NCBI GenBank assembly: GCA_002256245.1
Contig: NKIU01000001.1
Span: forward strand, 422,222 to 486,221
Origin: Pseudorhodobacter sp. PARRP1
GTDB lineage: Bacteria > Pseudomonadota > Alphaproteobacteria > Rhodobacterales > Rhodobacteraceae
DNA: 64,000 nt
Direction of reading: 5' to 3'
Shown: piece by piece, positions 55,235 through 64,000 of the stretch
Layout: each line of letters opens with the position of its first letter
How positions within the stretch are numbered: the first letter of the stretch is position 1
Notes under the pieces: generated by a model
The model's input: only the letters and a program-made list of their open reading frames with translations
What the model was told of the DNA's origin: nothing
Database searches by the model: none
Translations under genes and position numbers: made by a program

Positions 55235-56386
55235 CTAAGCCGGAGCACCCTTTGGCACAGGGTTCAGCCCCTTGTTATAGCCGTGCCAATCGGTGATGTC
55301 GGGGTAATACTGCGCCCGCCATGCCTTGACGCGCCGGTTCATCAAACGCTTCCAGACGGGCGGCACCATCGCGGCCATGGTCATCACCGGATACCCGTAA
55401 GGCAGTTGCGGCGCATCCTCGGCACTGTAGGTTTGCAGCAACGGAAAGCGCCGGTCGGGTTTGTAGTGATGATCGGAATGGCGCTGCAAATTGATCAGCA
55501 GCCAGTTTGACGCCCGGTGCGAGGCGTTCCAACTGTGGCGCGGCAGCACGTGTTCATAGCGCCCCTCGCCCAGATGGCGGCGGGTCAGGCCGTAATGTTC
55601 AATGTAATTCACCAGTTCCAACTGCCAGACAGCAACCCACGCCTGCCACAAAAACAGCCCCAACCCGACCCAGCCACCCAAGGCCAAAGCCAGCAGCAGC
55701 ATCGCACCCTGCAAGCCCCAATAGCGCCAATAGGGGCTGGATTTATCCAATGGCCTCAAACCCTTGCGCGCCAACATCGCGGCTTCGGCCTTCCATGCCG
55801 AACGGTGACATTCCACCAGAACGCGCGGGAAAAACCGATGGAACCCTTCGTTATACCGCGCCGTCACCGGATCGCGCGCGGTGCCGACATAAAGGTGATG
55901 CACCCGCAGATGTTCAGACCGGAAATGGCTGTAAAGCACCGATGCCAACAGCAGATCGCCCAGCCAACGCTCCCACACCGGTTTCTGGTGCATCAATTCG
56001 TGCGCGTAGTTGATGCCGATGGTGCCCGACACCACGCCCATGCCGAAAAACAGCCCGATCTTTTCCGCCGTGCCCAGATAGGCCGCCTGCGGCACATACC
56101 ACAGCATCCAGCACAGCAAGCTAAACTGCGCCGGAAACCAGATCAGCGTGACCAGACGGTAGTATTTCAGCCCAGCTTCCGGCGTTTCCAGATCGGCGTT
56201 ATCCTCATTGCGCCCGGCGACCGCATCCAGCAGCGAAAACATCCCCCAAGCGTAAAGCGGCAGCGCCAAAACGCTCCACCCGCCGATCAGCGTGCCGGCA
56301 ACCGCGACCGGGATCATCAGCAATGACAGCCAGAACGGCAAAGCGTTCTGCAAGCGTTGCACTTCGGCGGCGGGAATGATTGACAT
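55235..56386 (-). CDS. alkB: Alkane 1-monooxygenase, integral membrane di-iron
   Basis: A 383-residue membrane hydroxylase that oxidises medium-chain alkanes at the end carbon with rubredoxin electrons. The eight-His signature is complete: HELMHQ near residue 128, EHLRVHH near 163, and LQRHSDHH near 307, with the NYIEHYG motif between. Six helices are visible. The ATG at 56386 has AGAGGG; no rubredoxin gene is nearby. It overlaps no neighbour but is close to mutY on the same strand. Confidence 0.92.
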   Translation of the reverse strand: MSIIPAAEVQRLQNALPFWLSLLMIPVAVAGTLIGGWSVLALPLYAWGMFSLLDAVAGRNEDNADLETPEAGLKYYRLVTLIWFPAQFSLLCWMLWYVPQAAYLGTAEKIGLFFGMGVVSGTIGINYAHELMHQKPVWERWLGDLLLASVLYSHFRSEHLRVHHLYVGTARDPVTARYNEGFHRFFPRVLVECHRSAWKAEAAMLARKGLRPLDKSSPYWRYWGLQGAMLLLALALGGWVGLGLFLWQAWVAVWQLELVNYIEHYGLTRRHLGEGRYEHVLPRHSWNASHRASNWLLINLQRHSDHHYKPDRRFPLLQTYSAEDAPQLPYGYPVMTMAAMVPPVWKRLMNRRVKAWRAQYYPDITDWHGYNKGLNPVPKGAPA

Positions 56387-56430
56387 GACGGCCCTCTTTT
56401 GCGGGCAGTCTAGCGCAAATTCCACCACGC

Positions 56431-57465
56431 TCAACGCGACGTTTTGTCAGGAAACGCAAGGTCATAGGCCTTGCGCATCAGGGTCGGCAGGTCATCCGGG
56501 TTCAGGGGCATGAATTCACCTCGCTGCGGGTTGGCTGCGGTTGAGGCCAGCATCACCTGCAAGACTAGGTGGAAATGTGTGAACGTATGTTTAACCGCGC
56601 CCAGATCGCGCCAGTCAGCCTGAAACGGCGCGCCAAGGCTGCTGCCATCCCAGCCGTCACTGGGAAAGCCGAGCATACCGCCCAAAAGGCCACGCTCGGC
56701 CCGACGCTCCAGCAAGACCTGATCGCCGCGCCGTGCCACCCAAGCCACGCCCTGCCGCACGGGCTTTTCCGCCTTTGCCAGTTTGCGCGGCAATTCCGCA
56801 GCAATGCCAAGGCGTTGCGCCGCGCATAGCCCCAGCAGCGGGCAGATGCCACAGGCAGGTTTGCGCGGCGTGCAGATCGTCGCGCCCAGATCCATCACCG
56901 CTTGCGCATAGTCGCCGGGGCGCTGATCGGGTGTCACCAATCCGGCCAGCCGCACCAGTTCGGGCTTGGCGGTGGGCAGCGGGGTTTCCAGCGCAAACAG
57001 CCGCGCCATCACACGCTCGACATTGCCATCAACCACCACCGCAGGCTCGTCGTGGCAAATCGCCGCCACCGCCGCCGCCGTATAGGGCCCCACCCCCGGC
57101 AAGGCGCGCATCCCCGCCGCCGTATCCGGGAAAACTCCGCCATGATCGCCCACCACCGCCCGCGCGCAGGCCAACAGGTTGCGGGCGCGGGCGTAATAGC
57201 CAAGACCCGCCCATTCGGCCATCACCTCGGCATCGGGGGCTGCGGCCAGATCGGCCACGCTCGGCCAGCGCGCGGTAAAGCGTTGAAAATAGGCCGTTAC
57301 CGCCGCCACGGTGGTTTGCTGCAACATCACTTCCGACATCCAGACCCGATATGGATCGGCCCGCACGCCCGCAGCTTTCGCGGCAGGCGGCACGCGCCAT
57401 GGCATCACCCGCGCGGATGCGTCATACCATGCAAGCAGCCGCTGGCTCACCTCTGCGTCACGCAA
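56431..57465 (-). CDS. mutY: A/G-specific adenine DNA glycosylase
   Basis: A 344-residue repair enzyme removing A opposite 8-oxoguanine. LPGVGPYTAAAVAAI is the helix-hairpin-helix and VVDGNVERV holds the catalytic Asp. CTPRKPACGICPLLGLC gives the [4Fe-4S] Cys ligands, and a C-terminal NUDIX-like domain follows. The start is TTG at 57465 or GTG at 57450; no site is strong. It is divergent from dciA, a common arrangement in this family. Confidence 0.94.
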   Translation of the reverse strand: MRDAEVSQRLLAWYDASARVMPWRVPPAAKAAGVRADPYRVWMSEVMLQQTTVAAVTAYFQRFTARWPSVADLAAAPDAEVMAEWAGLGYYARARNLLACARAVVGDHGGVFPDTAAGMRALPGVGPYTAAAVAAICHDEPAVVVDGNVERVMARLFALETPLPTAKPELVRLAGLVTPDQRPGDYAQAVMDLGATICTPRKPACGICPLLGLCAAQRLGIAAELPRKLAKAEKPVRQGVAWVARRGDQVLLERRAERGLLGGMLGFPSDGWDGSSLGAPFQADWRDLGAVKHTFTHFHLVLQVMLASTAANPQRGEFMPLNPDDLPTLMRKAYDLAFPDKTSR

Positions 57466-57546
57466 TCTTTATCCCCTCACCGCCCGCGCCCCTTGGCGAA
57501 GCCGCACCCATGCCGTTAGAATAGCCCGAACCACGGATAGGACCAG

Positions 57547-58080
57547 ATGGCCCGCACGACCAGCCCACTTCCCTCTGCCAGACCGCGAATGCGCGGTTTT
57601 GAAGCCACATCGGGGCTGCTGAAGGATCAAATCCGCAAAGTGGGCGAGTCGCGTGGCTTTGCCATCGCCCGACTGCTGACGCATTGGCCCGAGATTGCGG
57701 GCGAGGACATGGCCCCAGTCACCCGCCCGGTGAAGGTCGGTTACGGTCGCGAAGGCATGGGGGCGTCGCTGACGCTGCTGACCACGGGGCCCAATGCGCC
57801 GATGGTCGAGATGCAGAAGGAACGCCTGCGCGAGCGGGTCAACGCCGTCTATGGCTATGCCGCGATTTCGCGCATCCTGATCACCCAGACCGCCGCAACC
57901 GGTTTTGCCGAAGGTCAGGCCAGTTTCGCCCACAAACCCAAAGCCCCGTCCGCGCTTGACCCGGCCATTCTGGCCGAAGCCGCGCGCACGGCGGCACCGA
58001 TCAAGAACGACGATCTGCGCCAAGCACTTGAAACCTTGGCGCAAAACATCCTAAATCGCCGCAAATCCAAGGAAGGCTGA
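57547..58080 (+). CDS. dciA: DUF721/DciA-family helicase-operator protein
   Basis: A 177-residue protein of the DciA family, the ancestral loader of the DnaB replicative helicase in bacteria without DnaC. LLKDQIRKVGESRGFAIARL begins the KH-like fold, with the WPEIAGEDMAPVTRPVKV core. The rest is disordered. It is the first of dciA-dsbA-CoA transferase, tightly packed. Confidence 0.88.
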   Translation: MARTTSPLPSARPRMRGFEATSGLLKDQIRKVGESRGFAIARLLTHWPEIAGEDMAPVTRPVKVGYGREGMGASLTLLTTGPNAPMVEMQKERLRERVNAVYGYAAISRILITQTAATGFAEGQASFAHKPKAPSALDPAILAEAARTAAPIKNDDLRQALETLAQNILNRRKSKEG

Positions 58081-58084
58081 CCTG

Positions 58085-58738
58085 ATGGCTAAAACCCGCG
58101 CAACCACCGCCGCTCTGGCCTTGATTCTGGGCCTTGGCCTGAGCCACGCCTTCGCGCAAACCACCACCGAGGCCCCGGCCACCACCACCGCTCCGGCTGC
58201 GATCGACCCGGCGACGATCCCCGATTATGGCATCGGCCAGATGGATGCCAAGGTGAAGATCGTCGAATACCTGTCGTTCACCTGCCCGCATTGCGCCGAT
58301 TTCCACGCTGAGGTTTATCCGCAACTGAAGGCCGACTACATCGACACCGGCAAGGTCCGGTTGGAGTATCACGAGGTTTATTTCGACCGCTACGGGTTGT
58401 GGGCCGCGATGATGGCGCGCTGCGGTGGCGAGATGCGCTACATGGGCATCACCGACATGATCTATGATCAGCAAAAGGAATGGGCGGCCTCGGATGATCC
58501 GAACGCGGTCGTTGAAAACCTGAAGAAAATCGGCCGCACCGCTGGTATGGATGACAAAACCCTCGACGCCTGCATGAAAGACGCCCCGATGGCCGAGGCG
58601 CTGGTCAAGCATTTTGAAACCAACATGGCCGCCGACAAGGTCGAAGGCACGCCCACCTTCATCATCAACGGCACCAAGCACACCAACATGCCGTATGACC
58701 AGTTGAAAGCGGTGATCGACGCGGAACTGGCCAAGTAA
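58085..58738 (+). CDS. DsbA-family thiol oxidoreductase
   Basis: A 217-residue periplasmic thioredoxin-fold protein. A signal peptide ends near AFAQ, and an Ala/Thr/Pro linker leads to C67-P-H-C70. The cis-Pro loop is GTPTFIING. The family makes or reshuffles disulfides; the long helical insert is typical. The gene starts four bases after the dciA stop and abuts the CoA-transferase gene. Confidence 0.9.
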   Translation: MAKTRATTAALALILGLGLSHAFAQTTTEAPATTTAPAAIDPATIPDYGIGQMDAKVKIVEYLSFTCPHCADFHAEVYPQLKADYIDTGKVRLEYHEVYFDRYGLWAAMMARCGGEMRYMGITDMIYDQQKEWAASDDPNAVVENLKKIGRTAGMDDKTLDACMKDAPMAEALVKHFETNMAADKVEGTPTFIINGTKHTNMPYDQLKAVIDAELAK

Positions 58739-59851
58739 ATGACTCCACTCGCGGGCGTCAAAGTCGTGGAACTGGCGCGGATTCTGGCTGGCCCCTGGGC
58801 TGGCCAGACCCTCGCCGATCTTGGCGCCGATGTGATCAAGGTTGAAGCGCCTGAGGGCGATGACACCCGCCGCTGGGGGCCTCCGTTCATTGAACGCGAT
58901 GGCGATAAATCCGCCGCTTATTTCTACGCGACCAACCGCGGCAAACGTTCAATCACCTGCGATTTCCGCACGGCTGAGGGGCAGGAAACCGTCCGCCGCC
59001 TGATCGCCGACGCGGATGTGCTGATCGAAAACTTCAAGGTCGGCGGGCTTGCGAAATACGGCCTCGACTATGCCTCGCTAGCCAAAATCAACCCGCGTCT
59101 GGTCTATTGCTCGGTCACGGGCTTTGGTCAAACCGGCCCCTACGCCCACCGCGCCGGCTATGATTTCATCATCCAAGGCATGGCCGGCCTGATGTCTGTC
59201 ACAGGCGAGCCCGGCGGTCAGCCGCAAAAAGTCGGCGTCGCCGTCACCGATATCTTCACCGGAGTCTATGCCGCCACCGCCATCCTCGCAGCCCTCTTGC
59301 AACGCGGCCGCACCGGGGAGGGCCAGCATATCGACATGTCACTGCTGGATGTTGCCACCTCGATCATGGCGAACCAGTCGATGAACTACCTCGTCTCCGG
59401 CACCCCACCCGGCATGATGGGCAACGCCCACCCCAACCTCGCCCCCTACGCCGTGTTCGATTGCGCCGACGGCTGGATCATCCTCGCCACCGGAAACGAC
59501 GCGCAATACCGCCGCCTCTGCACGATTTTGGGGCTGGGGGATATGGCAACCGCCGCAGATTTCGCCACCAACGCCGACCGCATCGCCAACCGCGAGGCCA
59601 TGACCGCCCGCATCACCGAAGCCACCAAAACCTGGACCAAAGCCGCCCTCCTCACCGCCTGCGAGTCCGAAGGCGTCCCCGCAGGCCCGATCAACTCCCT
59701 TGATGAAGTCTTCGCCGACCCGCAAGTCATCGCGCGAAACCTGCAAATCGCCCCCGAAGGCCTGCCCGGAGTCCGCTCCCCGATGACCTTCTCCGCCGCC
59801 GACCTCTCCCTAGACCGCCCCGCCCCCAAACTCGGGCAGCACAACCCGTAG
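58739..59851 (+). CDS. CaiB/BaiF-family CoA transferase
   Basis: A 370-residue class III CoA transferase that moves CoA between carboxylic acids. Asp171 in VTDIFTG is the catalytic nucleophile, and NRGKRSITCD is a family stretch. It starts on the base after the dsbA stop. The TAG stop lies inside a GTAGGGTGCGTG palindromic repeat. The acid is unknown. Confidence 0.9.
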   Translation: MTPLAGVKVVELARILAGPWAGQTLADLGADVIKVEAPEGDDTRRWGPPFIERDGDKSAAYFYATNRGKRSITCDFRTAEGQETVRRLIADADVLIENFKVGGLAKYGLDYASLAKINPRLVYCSVTGFGQTGPYAHRAGYDFIIQGMAGLMSVTGEPGGQPQKVGVAVTDIFTGVYAATAILAALLQRGRTGEGQHIDMSLLDVATSIMANQSMNYLVSGTPPGMMGNAHPNLAPYAVFDCADGWIILATGNDAQYRRLCTILGLGDMATAADFATNADRIANREAMTARITEATKTWTKAALLTACESEGVPAGPINSLDEVFADPQVIARNLQIAPEGLPGVRSPMTFSAADLSLDRPAPKLGQHNP

Positions 59852-59871
59852 GGTGCGTGATTTCACGCACC
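59851..59871. repeat. GGTGCGTG/CACGCACC palindrome, copy 2
   Basis: GGTGCGTGATTTCACGCACC overlaps the CoA-transferase stop (TAG at 59849-59851). With copy 3 it brackets the next gene. Confidence 0.8.
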
Positions 59872-59996
59872 ACTTTCTGCTCACCCACTCACCACAAAGG
59901 GCAACGCCTGACCGCCGGGCTGGCGCTGCAACAGTGGTTCTAGGCCCTTTATCCCTCAGCCAACTCCCCAGAAGTTCTAAGCGAGGCGCCGCAAAA

Positions 59997-60024
59997 GCGC
60001 CCGCCCGAGGGGGCGGTCGGGCGC
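59997..60024. repeat. GC hairpin in the 59852-60128 gap
   Basis: GCGCCCG and CGGGCGC arms around an inner CCGCCC/GGGCGG stem. The rest of this 277-bp gap shows no gene; it turns AT-richer toward 60128. Confidence 0.6.
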
Positions 60025-60128
60025 TGCCCGGCGGCGCATTCGCGCCTTGATTCCGGGCTGGGTGGTTTGCTTGAGAGGTTGCAGTTCTGCGTATTATTGC
60101 GGGACTGATTGCAGAATGTAGTGTGTGA

Positions 60129-60698
60129 CTAGCCTACAAGCTTGGCTCTCATTTTCGCTTCGAAGTCACTTGGATCAAACTCCGTTTGGCCCAAAGCCGT
60201 CAGGACTGCACTCCAAGGATAAAGATCGCGCTCGTAGTAGTCCTTTATGTATTCGAGATTCGGCAAATCTGCATCAGACAGGCAGCCAATAGCTTCTGTT
60301 GCTACGGGAACAACGACTCGATCTCTGCCGTTAAGTATATGCCATTTTCCTCGCATCAATTCACCGGTAGAGAGGCGATGGCCGAGCGAAATTCGGAACT
60401 TGCCGTCAGACATCGGACGGTTCGCGACATCCATAGTTCCAATCACCCGAAGAATGTCGCTCTGGCGTTTTGATTTTGCAAACTTTGCGAAAAACTTAAA
60501 CTTGCACCGAATAGGCAATTTACTGAGCAAGCCTACATCACCAACCGCGCTTTCGAACAAAGGACTATACATGACAATGTGATCTCCGTCCTCATCATCC
60601 TCCTCCACTACAACTCCATACACAAAGGCGTTGCCCAAATTGAACTCGATAACCCATCCCAGCCGGGTTGAAACAGAAACAACTTTTGCCGCCGTCAT
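60129..60698 (-). CDS. Orphan protein, possibly Imm26-like
   Basis: A 189-residue cytosolic protein with visibly lower GC and different codon use from its neighbours, so recent gain is likely. Its start (GWVIEFNLGNAFVYGVVVEEDD) resembles the beta-rich N-terminus of the immunity protein 26 family, but the match is weak. The ATG at 60698 follows a purine-rich GGGGGAAG. Copies 2 and 3 of a palindromic repeat flank it. No toxin gene is adjacent. Confidence 0.55.
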   Translation of the reverse strand: MTAAKVVSVSTRLGWVIEFNLGNAFVYGVVVEEDDEDGDHIVMYSPLFESAVGDVGLLSKLPIRCKFKFFAKFAKSKRQSDILRVIGTMDVANRPMSDGKFRISLGHRLSTGELMRGKWHILNGRDRVVVPVATEAIGCLSDADLPNLEYIKDYYERDLYPWSAVLTALGQTEFDPSDFEAKMRAKLVG

Positions 60699-60746
60699 CG
60701 TCACTTCCCCCGGTCGCCATTGTCCACAAATGCTATTCAATCCGAA

Positions 60747-60767
60747 GGGTGCGTGATTACACGCACC
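60747..60767. repeat. GGTGCGTG/CACGCACC palindrome, copy 3
   Basis: GGTGCGTGATTACACGCACC differs from copy 2 by one base in the loop and has the same orientation. Confidence 0.8.
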
Positions 60768-60773
60768 TCCCCC

Positions 60774-61394
60774 TCACCCCCAAGCATAATTAAAACTCAC
60801 GCTGATCCGATCCTCCTCCGCCATATTCATCGGCACTTCGTGGCGCAGCCAGCTTTCCCACATCAACACCTCGCCCGCCTCTGGCGCGCGGTAGATAAAC
60901 GTCCGCAACTCATCCCGCACCTTCGCTTTGCGCGGCGGGGCGGCCATCATCATCGGCAGCCGAGGGTCTTCAAACTTGATCGCCGAGGTGCCCTTCGGCA
61001 TCGTCACATAGCACGTCCCCGAGATCACGCTATGCGGATGGATGTGCGAGCTGTGCATCCCGCCCTGCGGCAGAATGTTGATCCACAGGCTGTCGAGTTT
61101 CAGCTTTTTCTCACCCAGATCGAATTGCAGGTCCTTGGCGAAGCCTTCGACATGTTTGTCTAAGCTCTTGACCAGTGCCTTGAAAATCGGAAACCGCCAC
61201 GGCAGATCGTCGAGCGAGGCATAGCTGGTATAGCCCGCATAGCCGTGCTTTTCGCACCAATCCTGCCCGGCCTCATCATCCTCGGCGATGGCGAGGCACG
61301 AGTTTTCCATCTCGGCCAGATCAATCGGCTTGCCTTGCTCGGCCAAAGCGGCGCGGTAAAGGCGGGTGACGAAAAGTGACTCGATGTTCGACAT
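60774..61394 (-). CDS. TIGR02466-like 2OG-Fe(II) oxygenase family protein
   Basis: A 206-residue double-stranded beta-helix protein. The His-rich HSSHIHPHSVISGTCYV (His114, 117, 119 and 121) and a later RHEV near residue 187 supply likely Fe ligands. The ATG at 61394 follows AAAGGA. The upstream DNA is the 75-bp CtrA-like element, so its promoter may include that repeat. The substrate is unknown. Confidence 0.8.
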   Translation of the reverse strand: MSNIESLFVTRLYRAALAEQGKPIDLAEMENSCLAIAEDDEAGQDWCEKHGYAGYTSYASLDDLPWRFPIFKALVKSLDKHVEGFAKDLQFDLGEKKLKLDSLWINILPQGGMHSSHIHPHSVISGTCYVTMPKGTSAIKFEDPRLPMMMAAPPRKAKVRDELRTFIYRAPEAGEVLMWESWLRHEVPMNMAEEDRISVSFNYAWG

Positions 61395-61431
61395 GATCTG
61401 TCCTTTGTGTGGCGGGTTATGGGGGGCAAAG

Positions 61432-61506
61432 GTTAACAAAACCTGAAGGACACCCATTTAACCCATTGATTTCATTATGTCCATTTTGGTCCCGAGTTGG
61501 GACCAC
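61432..61506 (+). repeat. 75-bp element with CtrA-like site and GGTCCC hairpin, copy 2
   Basis: GTTAACAAAACCT (61432-61444), 43 bp, then GGTCCCGAGTTGGGACCAC (61488-61506). The CtrA-like site is half-kept (TTAA-N7-TGAA). It ends at the lpxK stop codon, mirroring copy 1. Confidence 0.75.
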
Positions 61507-62463
61507 TCAAATTCCCAACCGATCAAAGCCTGCGTCCAGCGGGGCCCAATCCTTGATCCGCAGCCGGACAGGCAGCGTCAACACCCGCGACCGAAACGCA
61601 TCGGGCAGGCGGACGGCATCTTTTTCGGTCGTCACCAATTGCGCGCCCTTGGCAAAGGCCTCAATTTCCAGCCGGGTCAGCAACGCCTCAGACAGCGGCT
61701 GATGATCGTCAAGCGCCTCGCCCCGCACCACCACCGCGCCCTGATCGCGCAGGGTGGCAAAGAACTTCTCGGGCCGCCCGATGCCCGCAAAGGCCAGCAC
61801 CCGCTCGCCCGCCCAATCCATCCCCATCCGCAACACCTCAAGCCGCCCCTGCAGCATGGGCACGCCTTCCACAGCAAAGCCGTCGCCAATCGCCAGCACA
61901 AAATCGGCGCGTTTCAACCCCGCCGCCGCAGGCTCGCGCAGCGGCCCCGCAGGGATACAGCGGCCATTGCCGAAGCCCACCACCGCATCCACCACCACGA
62001 TCGACAAATCCTTCGCCACCGAAGGGTTCTGAAAGCCGTCATCAAGCAGGATAACCTCGGCCCCCGCAGCTTCCGCCGCCCGCACCCCCGCCGCGCGATC
62101 CTTGGCGACCCAGACATCGCAAAACGCGGCCAGCAGCAGCGGCTCATCCCCCACCTGATACGCCCGGTGCCCTGACGCCACCCGCACCGGCCCTGCGAGA
62201 CTGCCGCCATGCCCCCGGCTGACCACCGCCACACGCCGCCCGCGCGCGATCAGCCGCTCGATCAGCGCCATCGTGGTCGGGGTCTTGCCGGTGCCGCCCG
62301 CGTTGATATTGCCCACACAAATCACCGGAACCGAAGCTTTGTAGCCCACCCGCCGCAAGCGCCGCGCGGTGGCGGCGGCGTAAACCCAGCCCAAGGGGGC
62401 CAGCAACCGCGCCCATAGGCCCGGTCGAGTGGCAGGATTGCGCCAAAAGCCCGGTTCTCGCAT
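61507..62463 (-). CDS. lpxK: Tetraacyldisaccharide 4'-kinase
   Basis: A 318-residue inner-membrane-associated kinase that phosphorylates the lipid A disaccharide precursor. [12 protein letters not shown] is the P-loop and [16 protein letters not shown] is a family signature. The ATG at 62463 (MREPGFW) overlaps the waaA stop by one base, so they are coupled. The 75-bp element follows its stop. Confidence 0.95.
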   Translation of the reverse strand: MREPGFWRNPATRPGLWARLLAPLGWVYAAATARRLRRVGYKASVPVICVGNINAGGTGKTPTTMALIERLIARGRRVAVVSRGHGGSLAGPVRVASGHRAYQVGDEPLLLAAFCDVWVAKDRAAGVRAAEAAGAEVILLDDGFQNPSVAKDLSIVVVDAVVGFGNGRCIPAGPLREPAAAGLKRADFVLAIGDGFAVEGVPMLQGRLEVLRMGMDWAGERVLAFAGIGRPEKFFATLRDQGAVVVRGEALDDHQPLSEALLTRLEIEAFAKGAQLVTTEKDAVRLPDAFRSRVLTLPVRLRIKDWAPLDAGFDRLGI

Positions 62464-63653
62464 CAGCTTTCCCCATCCAGCACGCGGCGCGCGAAATCCA
62501 CCACGCGGTCGGTCACCTCGACCCCGTCCGAGGCGAGGGTCCACGCCGCCTGCGCCAACCGCGCCGCGCGGTCGGGAGCAAGAAGATCGCTGAGCGCATC
62601 ACCCAGATCGCCTGCCGACCCGACCGCACGCGCCGCCTGCGCAGCACCCAAACGACCAAAAACGCTGCCGTAGCCGCCCGGCCTTGGGCCGTAGATAATC
62701 GCCGACCCCAGGGCCGCAGGCTCCATCGGGTTGCGCGCGCAGCCGTCACCCAGCAATGACCCTCCCAGATAGCTGACCGGAGCCAGCCGATACCACAGCC
62801 CGTATTCCACCGCCGAATCCGCGATGTAAACCTCGGTTTCGGCATCGGGTTCCTGATCAAGGCCGCGCTGCGCCACTGTCCAACCTTCGGCCGCTTCCAT
62901 CGCCGCCGCCAAGTCTGCGGCCCGCGCGGGGTCTTGCAGCACCACAATCAGAAGCAAGCGGTGCGCCAGCCGCAAGGCCGAGCGATGGGCGGCGATCACC
63001 GCAGCCTCTTCCGCCGCAGGCACATCCACCGCCAACCAAACCGGGCGCGTCGCCATCAGCGCGGCCAGCATCGCGCGTTCTGGCTCGTGGTAGCTAAGCG
63101 CCGCCGATGGCTCTTCCATCCGGCCCGACACCGCAACCTCGGGCGCACCTGCCCGCCGGAACGCCCGCGCGGCAGCCTCATCGACCGCCAACACCTGCTG
63201 CACAGTTTGCAAGGATTGCCGCATCAAGCGCGGATACCAACCCTCGCGCCCCTTCATCAGATAGGGCGCGCGGGCATCGACCATAATCACCGGAAGGTGA
63301 CGCTCGGCAGCCTCGAACATCAAGGCGGGCCGCACCTCACCCTCGGCGATGATTGCCATGGCGGGCGCCCAATACGCCAAAAACGCGCGCGCCTCGGCGG
63401 GCGTGTCGATGGGGGGCAGTTGATGAACCATGTCGGCGGTCAGCGGCACCGGCTCGGGGCAGGTCAACAGGACGGTTACGCCCAGTTCCTCGACCAGCCG
63501 CAACGCAAGTTGCCGCAAGCCGCGCGCGCAGCCCAATTCGGCGGCGTGAAGCCAGATCAAATCGCCGGGGGGCCGAACAGGCCGCGCTGACGCAATGCCG
63601 GAAGTGCGAGGTCCGGTCAGGTTGTAAAGCGTGCGGCCTAGTGAAAGTGCCAT
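62463..63653 (-). CDS. waaA: Kdo transferase-like glycosyltransferase (WaaA family)
   Basis: A 396-residue GT30-type enzyme adding Kdo to lipid IVA. The C-terminal half is canonical: [20 protein letters not shown] is the CMP-Kdo binding region. The N-terminal half is divergent: the usual HAxSxGE segment reads [10 protein letters not shown], so the catalytic Glu seems replaced. It also lacks a membrane anchor. Either it is an altered transferase or the Glu role has moved. Coupled to lpxK. Confidence 0.85.
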   Translation of the reverse strand: MALSLGRTLYNLTGPRTSGIASARPVRPPGDLIWLHAAELGCARGLRQLALRLVEELGVTVLLTCPEPVPLTADMVHQLPPIDTPAEARAFLAYWAPAMAIIAEGEVRPALMFEAAERHLPVIMVDARAPYLMKGREGWYPRLMRQSLQTVQQVLAVDEAAARAFRRAGAPEVAVSGRMEEPSAALSYHEPERAMLAALMATRPVWLAVDVPAAEEAAVIAAHRSALRLAHRLLLIVVLQDPARAADLAAAMEAAEGWTVAQRGLDQEPDAETEVYIADSAVEYGLWYRLAPVSYLGGSLLGDGCARNPMEPAALGSAIIYGPRPGGYGSVFGRLGAAQAARAVGSAGDLGDALSDLLAPDRAARLAQAAWTLASDGVEVTDRVVDFARRVLDGES

Positions 63654-63666
63654 GCAGAACGGTCGC

Positions 63667-63912
63667 TTACGCGCCCATCTCCTCGGTCAGCGAGCCGGGG
63701 GTGCCTTCTTCGCGCAAGCGGTGAATATGGGCGATGAAATAGCGCATATGGGCGTTATCGACGGTGCGCTGCGCTTCGGCCTTCCAGGCACCGAAGGCGC
63801 TGGCATAATCGGGATACATGCCAACGATATGAATCTGGCTGACATCCTTGAACACGTTCTTTTGCGGGCTGACGAGTTCGCCGCCAAACACCAGATGAAG
63901 ACGCTGCGCCAT
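63667..63912 (-). CDS. DUF4170 protein
   Basis: An 81-residue cytosolic protein with the DUF4170 core QIHIVGMYPDYASAFGAWKAEAQ. Function unknown, but the family is regularly found with waaA-lpxK in Rhodobacteraceae, and it lies 13 bases upstream of waaA here. No strong binding site is seen. Confidence 0.88.
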   Translation of the reverse strand: MAQRLHLVFGGELVSPQKNVFKDVSQIHIVGMYPDYASAFGAWKAEAQRTVDNAHMRYFIAHIHRLREEGTPGSLTEEMGA

Positions 63913-63982
63913 GCTTGGGGATTCCTGATTGCTGCACCGCCGCGCAAGGTAACGGTTGCGCGGCTTTGGTTCAAGGGCGGAA

Positions 63983-64000
63983 GGGGGGGGGCGGGGGGGG
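63983..64000. other. Poly-G run at the window end
   Basis: Nearly unbroken G with one C. This looks like a sequencing or contig-end artefact. Confidence 0.7.

Overview
The window comes from a GC-rich alphaproteobacterium, most likely of the Rhodobacteraceae (Rhodobacter, Tabrizicola or Gemmobacter type). The signs are FnrL with its Cys-rich N-terminus, a TakP-type TRAP binding protein, a class I lysyl-tRNA synthetase, the CcrM methyltransferase, and small family markers (DUF4864, DUF2125, DUF4170, DciA). No rRNA, tRNA or CRISPR array was seen. Coding is dense on both strands and the only gene-free stretch over 300 bp is 43981-44462. The window opens inside fnrL and closes in a poly-G run.

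Layout, left half. 0-2.1 kb: fnrL, an acyl-CoA thioesterase, and a group of very small stress or membrane proteins (a 25-residue peptide, CsbD, DUF3309). 2.1-6.2 kb (minus strand): ettA, a MarR-GNAT fusion and a retron-type reverse transcriptase with a structured, promoter-bearing leader. 6.3-12.4 kb: nadD, a PBP4-type carboxypeptidase, and the TRAP transporter takP facing takQM. 12.5-20.3 kb: housekeeping genes (TerB-like, class I LysRS, mogA, rsgA, a tyrosine phosphatase, then dnaX-ybaB-recR). 20.3-33.2 kb: cspA, a receiver-like protein, and an uptake and hydrolysis region (esterase, class II aldolase, phosphodiesterase, peptide-type ABC operon, CocE hydrolase, choline-sulfatase).

Layout, right half. 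33.4-42.6 kb: mltB-rnr, a flavoprotein with an MscS channel, a crotonase with an SDR, and DUF2125. 42.8-45.5 kb: accessory material (DeoR with a DUF4406 enzyme, a palindrome-packed gap, an orphan Gly-rich protein). 45.6-47.7 kb: pmbA-cysQ. 47.7-55.1 kb: a DEAD-box helicase with a repetitive tail, a membrane-bound winged-helix protein, rnhB, ccrM and a methyltransferase. 55.2-59.9 kb: alkB, mutY, dciA, dsbA, a CoA transferase. 60-64 kb: an AT-richer orphan gene, a 2OG-Fe(II) oxygenase-like gene, and the lipid A genes lpxK-waaA-DUF4170.

The most interesting items are the candidate retron at 4.85-6.34 kb and several families of dispersed intergenic elements. These are a hairpin plus GGGATATTT module (seven copies), a double palindrome (two copies), a GTCCCCGCGGGGAC composite (two loci), a 75-bp element with a CtrA-like site (two copies) and a GGTGCGTG/CACGCACC palindrome (three copies). 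The ccrM upstream region carries a perfect DnaA box and two GANTC sites. The split of pmbA-cysQ from DUF4170-waaA-lpxK suggests an inversion.
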